DNA of 13,471 bases. Source: CAZIWX01 sp964543125 (GTDB taxonomy: Bacteria; Fidelibacterota; UBA8477). Of the stretch, positions 1-6,988 are shown in pieces; position 1 is the stretch's first letter; every line of letters starts with the position of its first letter. The notes under the pieces are model-generated. The model did no database searches. It was not told where the DNA came from and saw nothing but the letters and a program-made list of their open reading frames with translations. The position numbers and the translations under genes were made by a program. The stretch is from positions 1-13,471 of the forward strand of contig CAZIWX010000067.1 in assembly GCA_964543125.1 (NCBI GenBank), read 5' to 3'.

Positions 1-340
1 TGATCTGCATTAGCTGACCTAATTCGGAATCACCGGAAGCGTGAATAACGGGAGCAATCGTTGGCAAACCGGATTCCTTGACGCGTTGGACCTGCAGGGT
101 TTGATCAGCAATTGACATGTTTTTATGAATCACGCCGATGCCGCCGAGAGACGCAATGTTAGCCGCCATTCGATATTCAGTGACCGTATCCATCGCGGCG
201 GACACCAGGGGTATCGCCAATTCGATTCCCCGGGTAAATCGAGAATGGACATTCACTTCCCGCGGCAATATCTCCGAGTAAGCCGGAACCAGTAAAACAT
301 CATCGAAAGTCAATCCTTGCAGGGAAATTATTCGAGCCAT
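1..340 (-). CDS. guaB: IMP dehydrogenase, N-terminal part (cut by window edge)
   Basis: The first 113 residues of inosine-5'-monophosphate dehydrogenase, which oxidises IMP to XMP with NAD+ in the committed step of GMP synthesis in the cytoplasm. The N-terminus reads MARIISLQGLTFDDVLLVPA, the classic GuaB opening, followed by the first barrel strands (IPLVSAAMDTVTE, then LGGIGVIHKNMS). The visible part ends near the start of the CBS pair (VIHASGDSELGQL). The catalytic cysteine loop and the flap lie beyond the left edge. The start is ATG at 338-340, with a weak purine-rich stretch (GAGAGA) just upstream. A terminator sits between it and the upstream rpiB-like gene, so guaB is probably its own transcription unit, though I could not recognise a clear promoter in the roughly 40 bp that remain. 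The identity is secure. Confidence 0.95.
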   Translation of the reverse strand, partial: MARIISLQGLTFDDVLLVPAYSEILPREVNVHSRFTRGIELAIPLVSAAMDTVTEYRMAANIASLGGIGVIHKNMSIADQTLQVQRVKESGLPTIAPVIHASGDSELGQLMQI

Positions 341-380
341 TTTTCTCTCGCTAGGTTAGAATTGATACTGTGAAGGGTAC

Positions 381-402
381 AAAAAAGCCGCCCAAGGACG
401 AC
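381..402 (-). terminator. Intrinsic terminator after the rpiB-like gene
   Basis: On the minus strand a 6-bp stem (GTCGTC / GGCGGC, with two G-U pairs in RNA) closes a CTTG tetraloop and is followed directly by six T residues (381-386). It lies about 20 bp after the stop codon of the rpiB-like gene and before guaB. It should end the transcription unit that includes dinG, hutH and rpiB. The hairpin and T-tract are seen directly; function is inferred. Confidence 0.7.
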
Positions 403-422
403 CGCAATTTTTCCATAGGTGT

Positions 423-1100
423 TCATGCCGGTTTGGATCGTTTCTTGTCCAATGCGATTATTTTATCCACTCGGCGTTGATGTCGTCCGCCGGCGAAGGG
501 TGTTCTCAGCCAGACAGCCGCAATTTCCCGGGCTACCTGATTACCCACAATCCCGGATCCCAGCGCTAAAATATTGGTATCGTTATGTTCCCTGGCATTT
601 TTAGCCATTGTTACATCCGTACAGACCGCTGCCCGGATACCATCTATTTTATTTGCGGCAATCGCACTGCCAATCCCCGCGCCGTCGATCACGATCCCGC
701 GCCAGGAATTTCCACGTACAACCGACCGGGCTACTTTTTCGGCGATATCCGGGTAATCCACCGCCTCTTCATTATGTGTCCCGTAATCTTCCACTTCAAA
801 ACCTTGGTCTCGAATCACCTTTTTCAGATGTTCCTTGAGTTGGAAACCGCCATGATCAGCCCCAATGGCAACGATCTTCAAGCTACGCAGTTTATCCGGA
901 TGTTGATCTATTTGAACAACTTCCACTCCGCCGGGAGTGTGGGTTTCTTTAATGACGGGCAGCTTTAACTCTCTAATAAGGTCTAAAGCCGCCGGCGTTA
1001 GAATCGCATCTTCTTTTAGGATCAAGGGAGATTTTTTTCGCGCAAGCTGGCGGATCATCGATTCCGTTACCACCCGTGATGCCCGCTGGCTCATTTTCAT
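423..1100 (-). CDS. rpiB: RpiB/LacA/LacB-family sugar-phosphate isomerase with extra N-terminal domain
   Basis: Residues 75-220 form an RpiB-type domain (ribose-5-phosphate/ribulose-5-phosphate interconversion, pentose phosphate pathway). It has the opening IVAIGADHGG (D82, H83), DYPD, SAIAANK, REHNDTN (H172, equivalent to E. coli His99) and GGRHQRRV. RpiB proteins are usually about 145-150 aa; this one is 225 aa. The extra 70 residues contain VTESMIRQLA and a stretch ending in AILTPAALDLI, which resembles a short N-terminal module I recall from bacterial-microcompartment-associated enzymes. The catalytic cysteine of E. coli RpiB (CGTG) is replaced by aspartate here (IDGAGIGS, D139), so the substrate may be another sugar phosphate. 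ATG codons occur at 1100 and 1094; the second has the better-placed AGGA (8 nt). It lies 44 bp after hutH and is followed by a terminator. The family is certain; the reaction is less so. Confidence 0.85.
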   Translation of the reverse strand: MKMSQRASRVVTESMIRQLARKKSPLILKEDAILTPAALDLIRELKLPVIKETHTPGGVEVVQIDQHPDKLRSLKIVAIGADHGGFQLKEHLKKVIRDQGFEVEDYGTHNEEAVDYPDIAEKVARSVVRGNSWRGIVIDGAGIGSAIAANKIDGIRAAVCTDVTMAKNAREHNDTNILALGSGIVGNQVAREIAAVWLRTPFAGGRHQRRVDKIIALDKKRSKPA

Positions 1101-1144
1101 TGTCCTAAGAATACAGTTATTGACCTGTGATTAAAAATACTAAT

Positions 1145-2692
1145 TCAGTGCCTTTTTGCTACGCCGTTCTGCGAAAATGACCGATAAGCTGCTACCACTT
1201 CCTCACGTCGTATCAGGGTTACCGCAAGTTTAATAAGCGGGGACATAATCCGGTCTTCCTGTATAAAAGGAACCCTTGAACGCAAGATTTGATGAAGTTT
1301 TGCGGTTACGGGCGCCAGCGACAGTTCCGGCCGAAAATCGGCTGCTTCTCCGCAACACAAATACTCGATGGCGGCAATATTTTCACAATTTTCGATAATA
1401 GTCAGCAATTTCCGCCCAGCGGTGGGGGCCATACTCACATGATCTTCCTGATTTGCGCTAGTGGGGATGGAATCCACCGAAGCAGGATGAGCTAAAATTT
1501 TATTTTCATTCACCAAAGCCGCCGCTGTTACCTGCGTCAACATAAATCCCGAGTTCAATCCGGGTTGTTTGGCTAAAAACATGGGCAACTGACTTTGGGA
1601 AGTATCCTGAAAGGCCGCAATGCGCCGTTCACTCATACTCCCCACATCCGTGATCACAATCGCTAAAAAATCCAAGAGGTGCGCAATCGGGGCCGCATGG
1701 AAATTTCCACCTGAAACCATTTCACCGGTTTCAGTCAAGGTCAGCGGATTATCGGTAGCACTGTTGATTTCGCGTTCCAGAATCCGGGCGCCATAGTCAA
1801 GTGCGTCATAGGCCGAACCGTGCACTTGCGGGATACACCGCAAACTATAAAAGTCCTGGACCCGATCGCATTCAACATGAGATTCACGGAATCCGGAATG
1901 CTGCAGGGTACGGTAGAGAATTTCCGCGGCTTTTTTCTGCCCTTTTTGATTGCGGGCTATCTGGATTTCAGCTCTGAACGCCGTATCGGTCCCCAGCATG
2001 ACTTCGGTGGAGAAAGCACCCAAAATTGTTAAAGTGTCCAGTAAATTAGTTGCTTTTGTAAATGCCTGAATAGCTAAAGCGGTGGATACCTGAGTTCCGT
2101 TTATGAGTGATAAACCTTCCTTTGCATGCAGAACCACCGGCCTTAATTTTTCACGCTGTAACGTCTCGGCGGCAGCCTCGGTCTCCCCATCCGATTTAAT
2201 GAAGCACCCCTCGCCCGTGAGAGTGAGAGCCAGATCGGCGAGAGGCGCCAGATCTCCGCTGGCGCCAACGCTGCCCTGGCTGTGTATGGCTGGATACAAG
2301 CCCTTGTTATAAAATTCCCTTAGCCGTTCAACCACTTCGAGCCGAATGCCGGAATAACCGCGGGCTAAACTATTGATTTTCAGTAGCATGATCAGGCGCG
2401 TAATATCCCGTGAAAGATAATCGCCCACACCGGCGGCATGGCTGCGGATAAGATTTTTCTGGAGCTGTGAAAGATCGGCCGAGGAGATGCGCTGATTGGC
2501 AAGTTTCCCAAAACCAGTGTTGAGCCCGTAAATAACTTGATTTGTACTGAGTACCTTTTCCACCACCTGGCGCGATTTACGAATAGCAGTGACGGCAGAC
2601 ACAGATAATTTTACATTGAGGTGCTCTCGCACAGCGGATATTAATTCATTCAATTTTACGGTCTGGCCATCTAACCTAAGCACCTTAGCCAT
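1145..2692 (-). CDS. hutH: Histidine ammonia-lyase
   Basis: At 515 aa this is the normal length for histidine ammonia-lyase, which deaminates L-histidine to trans-urocanate and ammonia in the cytoplasm. The Ala-Ser-Gly triad that cyclises to the MIO cofactor is at 144-146 (GSVGASGDLAPLA). Other active-site residues are Y55 (IYGLNTGFG), H85 (RSHAAGVG), N198 (INGTQ), Y282 and R285 (QDFYSLRC) and E416 (SANQEDHVSM). The Ser-His pair and the glutamate fit histidine-specific lyases rather than phenylalanine or tyrosine lyases. The ATG overlaps the dinG stop by 8 bp (ATGGCTAA), and an AAAGGA lies about 10 nt upstream inside dinG, so the two genes are probably translationally coupled. No hutU, hutI or hutG is adjacent; a complete Hut pathway would need genes elsewhere. 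Confidence 0.95.
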   Translation of the reverse strand: MAKVLRLDGQTVKLNELISAVREHLNVKLSVSAVTAIRKSRQVVEKVLSTNQVIYGLNTGFGKLANQRISSADLSQLQKNLIRSHAAGVGDYLSRDITRLIMLLKINSLARGYSGIRLEVVERLREFYNKGLYPAIHSQGSVGASGDLAPLADLALTLTGEGCFIKSDGETEAAAETLQREKLRPVVLHAKEGLSLINGTQVSTALAIQAFTKATNLLDTLTILGAFSTEVMLGTDTAFRAEIQIARNQKGQKKAAEILYRTLQHSGFRESHVECDRVQDFYSLRCIPQVHGSAYDALDYGARILEREINSATDNPLTLTETGEMVSGGNFHAAPIAHLLDFLAIVITDVGSMSERRIAAFQDTSQSQLPMFLAKQPGLNSGFMLTQVTAAALVNENKILAHPASVDSIPTSANQEDHVSMAPTAGRKLLTIIENCENIAAIEYLCCGEAADFRPELSLAPVTAKLHQILRSRVPFIQEDRIMSPLIKLAVTLIRREEVVAAYRSFSQNGVAKRH

Positions 2693-5573
2693 TTCCTGGA
2701 TTTCCTTTTGACTTGGAATTTAATGTCTGATGACTTGCTAACCACCTGGCAACATTTTCTACCAATTCACTTTTTGTGCGAACTGAAACATGGAGAATCG
2801 GCGTGGAATTAATGAAATAGCTGCCATAGCGTTTGGTAAAGAGCCGTTCATCCAGTGAAATGATGGCGCCGAAATCGGACATGGTACGGATCAAGCGCCC
2901 CAACCCCTGTTTATACTTTATCGCCGCCTCAGGCACCGCATATTCCATAAAATCGTTACCGGAATTGGCGCGAATCGCCTCCTGATTGGCCTTTACAATT
3001 GGTTCAGAGGGAACCTGAAAAGGCAATTTAGCCACAACCAATAGCTGCAAGGCCTCACCGGGAATATCAATCCCCTGCCAAAAACTGTCGGTGGCCAGCA
3101 AAACGCTGCCCGGTTCGCTTTTAAAACTCTGAATCAGACTCACGCGTGAGACCTGGTTATTCTGGACAAATAATTTCCGCCCGGAACGTTTGAAAATCGG
3201 CGCCAGTTCAGACTCCCACGACATGAGCTGACTGTAGGAGGTGAACAGAATCATAGTCCCTACCGGATGACTGCGCCAAATGTCTTCCAGAACCTCTATG
3301 ACACGCAAAGTGTAGGTTGACTCGTTTGAATGACCTAAAAACAAGGGCACAAAAGCGCGGGCTTGATCGGAATAGGAGAACGGTGATGGGTAGGTCTTGA
3401 CATGCAGCCGCTCGTTATCAATCAAACCGGTTCGGTTGAGATAATATTCAAAGCTCTCATTCACTGAGAGCGTGGCGGAAGTAAAGACAGCCGATTTCAA
3501 GCCAGTATAAAGGGACTTTTTTAAAATTTCACCGACCCGCAACGGGACCTGAACGAAACGAATTTGGAGGTCATCTTTTTTGGGTTTCAGTTCAAACCAA
3601 TAGATAATCTCGGATTTGCCAGCTTCAGCTTGTTGCTGCATTAAATCGAGGGTACCGGTTAGTTCTTCCTGATAACTTTCCAGACGCAGGATGAATGCTT
3701 CCAGATCGACCACCCCCTGAGTATTGACTTCATCTAAAACCTTGCGTAGCTGAGCCAAGAGTTTAACGAGATTACCCAAAGCGGAGGTTAAACCAAACCA
3801 GCTTCCCCGTACCGATTCAAAAAGCTGAGTTTTGGCGGAATACAATTCTTTGTAGATAAATTTAGTGTGCTGGACCTGGTAGGCGTACTTGGCTCTAAAA
3901 TCTTTGAAAAACTCATCATTGGCAAAGGAGGCTTCCGTTGCCCCATTCTGAATATCTTCTACCTGTTTCAGGATATCCTTTTTTTCTTCCGGTTTGATGG
4001 GAACAAGGTAATGGAGCAGATCAACGGATAATCCGGAAGAGCGGTGATTTTTAATGTAATAGATTCGATCAATCAATTTCTTGAGGCTGTAATAGGAAAA
4101 CTCGGAGGCAAAAAATTGGTAGGCATTCTTTTCAAGCAGATGGGCTTCATCCACAACCAGCCGATCGTAATGAGGTAAAATGGCGTGTCCCGCCACCACA
4201 TCCGATAGTAATAGTGAATGATTAATCACCACCACATCCGCTCCGAAAACTTCGCGGCGGATTTTACCCAAAAAGCAGTAATCAAACGGTTGGCAGATAG
4301 TGGAGGTGCAGAAACCCGGCTCGCTGCACAATTTACTCCACAAGTAACTGGCGCGTCTGGTGCTGAATCCATTGTGTTCGTCAATATCACCGGTTGGGGT
4401 TTCCCTGATCCACAATACCAATGTTTGGAGTTCCTCTTTCTCCCAATCGGTTAAAAACCAATCGAGATCCCGCAAAGCTCGCGTCCACTTATTTTTACAG
4501 ACGTAATTATTACGCCCTTTCAAAAGAACGGACTTTAATCCAATCCCCAATTCTTCCTGAATAAAGGGTATTTCTTTATGAAAAAGCTGATCCTGCAAAT
4601 TCTTGGTATTGCAACTGATCACCAGAGGTTCCGGCTCGGCCAGTTTCCGCCGCGTTAAAATACTGGGAATGGTATAGGCCAGACTTTTCCCGACGCCGGT
4701 TCCGGCTTCCGCCACGAGAAATTCATCGGCTTGCATAATGTGTTCAATATCTGCCGCCATTTCATACTGGGCAGGGCGCGATTCATACCCATCCAGCACC
4801 TGGGTCAATTTGCCATCCGGCCGGAAAACATCTTCCAGTTCAGGAGGTTCAAGTTGGCTTGGGGTTTCCCGAACATTGGGTTTTAACGGCACCCGGTCGG
4901 ATTGAAAACCGGCTTCTGAAATCAGTTTTTTACCCCGCCGCAAGTGGTTGATGATATGAATAAATAATTGTTTATTCGGTAGTTCCACCGTTCGGTGTAT
5001 TTCCACCAAATTTTTAAACACCTCCTCATCCGCCCGGGGCATTTCGCTGATGAGTTTTAACAAGATTATGGCAGTCAGTTCCGCATCATAATCAGCCCGG
5101 TGAGCGCCCTCTGAGCTCAGACCATAAGTTTCAGCGATATTACCTAAACGATGATTAACCATGTCGTACCGAAATGTGCGCGCGAGGTAGAGGGTGTCCA
5201 GCAGCTCATTCTTCATTTCATAGCCATCATATTCGCCCCGTTTTTGCTGCAAAAAGCCATAATCGAATCTTACATTGTGACCCACCAGCGGGAAAGTCCC
5301 CAGGAAATCGTACAACTTTTCAAATACTGCCTCTAACGGTGGGGCATCCTTGACCATCTCGTCGGTAATAGTAGTGATTTTGGTGATGAAGGGAGGAATT
5401 TTAATGGGTGGTTTGATGAATTGTTGAAGACGCTCGCTGAGCTTGCCGTCAATAACTTTTATCGCACCAAATTCAATGATATAATCGTTTACCGGGTCGA
5501 GTCCGGTAGTTTCCAAATCAAATGCTACAAAGGTTTTTAAGCCGATACTGGCCAGGTATTCCGGAAATGACAA
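2685..5573 (-). CDS. dinG: Exonuclease-DinG family ATP-dependent helicase fusion
   Basis: A 962-aa DNA-repair protein. Residues 13-175 are a DEDDh 3'-5' exonuclease like DNA polymerase III epsilon: D19 and E21 (FDLETTGLDP), D104 (GHNVRFDYGFL), H158 and D163 (HRADYDAE). The helicase part is XPD/DinG type (superfamily 2): Walker A AGTGVGKS at 290-297, DEAH at 475-478, motif V near ATDSFWQGIDIPG and motif VI QGLGRLIR. Cysteines 359, 422, 427 and 433 have the spacing of the 4Fe-4S ligands of E. coli DinG; C416 is an extra one. It probably unwinds DNA 5'-3' while the nuclease trims ends. The start is TTG (5571-5573): no ATG or GTG precedes the exonuclease motif in frame before an upstream stop, and only a weak GAAAG lies upstream. 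It begins 46 bp after the reductase gene and overlaps hutH. Confidence 0.93.
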   Translation of the reverse strand: MSFPEYLASIGLKTFVAFDLETTGLDPVNDYIIEFGAIKVIDGKLSERLQQFIKPPIKIPPFITKITTITDEMVKDAPPLEAVFEKLYDFLGTFPLVGHNVRFDYGFLQQKRGEYDGYEMKNELLDTLYLARTFRYDMVNHRLGNIAETYGLSSEGAHRADYDAELTAIILLKLISEMPRADEEVFKNLVEIHRTVELPNKQLFIHIINHLRRGKKLISEAGFQSDRVPLKPNVRETPSQLEPPELEDVFRPDGKLTQVLDGYESRPAQYEMAADIEHIMQADEFLVAEAGTGVGKSLAYTIPSILTRRKLAEPEPLVISCNTKNLQDQLFHKEIPFIQEELGIGLKSVLLKGRNNYVCKNKWTRALRDLDWFLTDWEKEELQTLVLWIRETPTGDIDEHNGFSTRRASYLWSKLCSEPGFCTSTICQPFDYCFLGKIRREVFGADVVVINHSLLLSDVVAGHAILPHYDRLVVDEAHLLEKNAYQFFASEFSYYSLKKLIDRIYYIKNHRSSGLSVDLLHYLVPIKPEEKKDILKQVEDIQNGATEASFANDEFFKDFRAKYAYQVQHTKFIYKELYSAKTQLFESVRGSWFGLTSALGNLVKLLAQLRKVLDEVNTQGVVDLEAFILRLESYQEELTGTLDLMQQQAEAGKSEIIYWFELKPKKDDLQIRFVQVPLRVGEILKKSLYTGLKSAVFTSATLSVNESFEYYLNRTGLIDNERLHVKTYPSPFSYSDQARAFVPLFLGHSNESTYTLRVIEVLEDIWRSHPVGTMILFTSYSQLMSWESELAPIFKRSGRKLFVQNNQVSRVSLIQSFKSEPGSVLLATDSFWQGIDIPGEALQLLVVAKLPFQVPSEPIVKANQEAIRANSGNDFMEYAVPEAAIKYKQGLGRLIRTMSDFGAIISLDERLFTKRYGSYFINSTPILHVSVRTKSELVENVARWLASHQTLNSKSKGNPGNG

Positions 5574-5619
5574 AATAGTACTTTCGGTTAAGCAGGTTCA
5601 AAATTGCCGTAATGACTCA

Positions 5620-6792
5620 TCAAAAGCCTGCAAAGGCTTTGGCCACATCCAAAAGGATGCCGGGGCGCTTCATGGCGGCCGTGCTGAATATTTTCAAAAG
5701 TGTGCGCTTGGCCGGGGACACTTTTTCCAATTTAGCGGCAATATCATCCAAATCGTCATCGGAAAATGAATCCAGGGCATTAGCAATCCGGTACAGACGG
5801 GCATGCGATTCCCCGCCGGCTTTTTCCCATCGTTTCACATAGCGGTCCAGGAATTTCACAGAATAATCTCCGGCTTCCACCGCTTCAGCGGCCGTCATTC
5901 CGGCTAATTTGCCACCATGCATGCCAGTGACAATTCCGCCACCTGTCACCGGATTTACCATTCGGGCGGCATCACCGGTGAGCATGAGGCCGTTCTTGAT
6001 ATAATGTTTCAGGGTTTTCGCTACGGGTACGCCGCCACAGATCATGGTGAGCGTGCTGGCCTGTGGATAATGATCCGCCATGAATTTATTCAACAAATCG
6101 ATGGCTTTGTAATTCTTGGCTTCGGTCCCGGTAACACCCAAACCAATATTGGCTTTCCCATCACCTTTGGGAAACACCCAGAGGTAGCCGCCCGGAGCAT
6201 ACTTGTGACCTACATAGAAATCGATACGTTCTTCATCGATTTCGATGTTGGCCACTGAGTATTGTACGCACGATTCAACATCCCGCAATCTCAAAACAGT
6301 GCGTAGACCAGCCCAGCGCCCCAGCCGGGATTCGACCCCATCGGCGCCGATAACAATTTTTGCAGTATATGCCTTCTTCTCACCCAAATATTCAAACTCA
6401 ACTCCCGCTACCCGGCCGTTATCGAATTTCAATCCGGTGACATACGCTTTTGTAAGAATTTTAGCGCCAGCCTTGGTTGCCAGATTGGCTAATTCGTAAT
6501 CGAACAGACGCCGATGCAGTACATAACCCAAGGCATGCCCCGCACCATCAATCACGGTTCCATTAGGTGAGATCATTCTGATTTTTGAAATGGTAGCCGC
6601 GACCCACTGCTGTTGGGGTTCTAAGAATTGGCGTAAACCTTCGTCACTCACGGCCTCTCCGCAACGAACCGGGTAGCCGATATCGCGATCTTTCTCGAGA
6701 ATGATAGTCTTGGCGCCCCCCTGAGCCGCAAACTTCGCTGCCATGGAACCCGCCGGCCCGCCCCCGACGACAATAACATCGAAGTCAGTCAT
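5620..6792 (-). CDS. Geranylgeranyl reductase family FAD flavoprotein, archaeal-like
   Basis: A 390-aa FAD enzyme that by family hydrogenates isoprenoid double bonds, in archaea those of digeranylgeranylglycerophospholipids. The dinucleotide-binding motif is at 10-15 (GGGPAG). PVRCGEAVS (41-49, with C44) is the signature seen in archaeal reductases. GADGVESRLGRWAGL (149-163), YLWVFPKG (203-210) and the second FAD motif LTGDAARMVNPVTGGGI (271-287) follow in the expected order. The length, and a C-terminal helical tail including SDDDLDDIAAKL, match the Thermoplasma-type enzyme as I remember it. The ATG overlaps the ferredoxin stop by 8 bp (ATGACTGA), so the two are probably co-translated and the ferredoxin is the likely electron donor. 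No signal peptide or transmembrane segment is evident; it is probably peripheral on the membrane. Alternative substrates are quinone tails or geranylgeranyl diphosphate. Confidence 0.88.
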   Translation of the reverse strand: MTDFDVIVVGGGPAGSMAAKFAAQGGAKTIILEKDRDIGYPVRCGEAVSDEGLRQFLEPQQQWVAATISKIRMISPNGTVIDGAGHALGYVLHRRLFDYELANLATKAGAKILTKAYVTGLKFDNGRVAGVEFEYLGEKKAYTAKIVIGADGVESRLGRWAGLRTVLRLRDVESCVQYSVANIEIDEERIDFYVGHKYAPGGYLWVFPKGDGKANIGLGVTGTEAKNYKAIDLLNKFMADHYPQASTLTMICGGVPVAKTLKHYIKNGLMLTGDAARMVNPVTGGGIVTGMHGGKLAGMTAAEAVEAGDYSVKFLDRYVKRWEKAGGESHARLYRIANALDSFSDDDLDDIAAKLEKVSPAKRTLLKIFSTAAMKRPGILLDVAKAFAGF

Positions 6793-6988
6793 GGGTTACC
6801 ACAGGTGACTCCGCGCCGGGGCGATTCTCCAGGACAGAAATGGGACACACCCAGACACAAATATCGCAATCAATACAGGTAGCGTGGATAATCTTCAGGC
6901 TGGCTTCCGCCATTTCAATGGCATCTACCGGACAAACGGCAACACAAGTCCCGCAGAAATCACATTTATTCTCCTGTATGTGGATCAT
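6785..6988 (-). CDS. 2[4Fe-4S] ferredoxin
   Basis: A 67-aa bacterial-type ferredoxin with two full cluster-binding motifs: C9-x2-C12-x2-C15-x3-C19-P and C38-x2-C41-x2-C44-x3-C48-P. Each motif binds one 4Fe-4S cluster, so the protein carries low-potential electrons in the cytoplasm. The ATG lies inside the 3' end of the UbiA gene (23-bp overlap), with GGAAGGTG about 7 nt upstream as ribosome binding site; the stop overlaps the reductase start. Being packed between a prenyltransferase and a geranylgeranyl reductase, it is most likely the dedicated reductant of that reductase. In Methanosarcina acetivorans a ferredoxin encoded next to geranylgeranyl reductase serves this purpose. The ferredoxin fold is certain; the partner is inferred. 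Confidence 0.93.
   Translation of the reverse strand: MIHIQENKCDFCGTCVAVCPVDAIEMAEASLKIIHATCIDCDICVWVCPISVLENRPGAESPVVTHD

Noticed and set aside
585..968. Plus-strand open frame of 127 codons opposite rpiB
   Set aside because: It lies wholly opposite a well-supported RpiB gene, shows no recognisable domain and has no ribosome site; it is an antisense shadow.
423..1100. Bacterial microcompartment locus
   Set aside because: Only the N-terminal module of the RpiB-like protein hints at this; no shell protein, aldehyde dehydrogenase or phosphotransacylase gene is present in the window.
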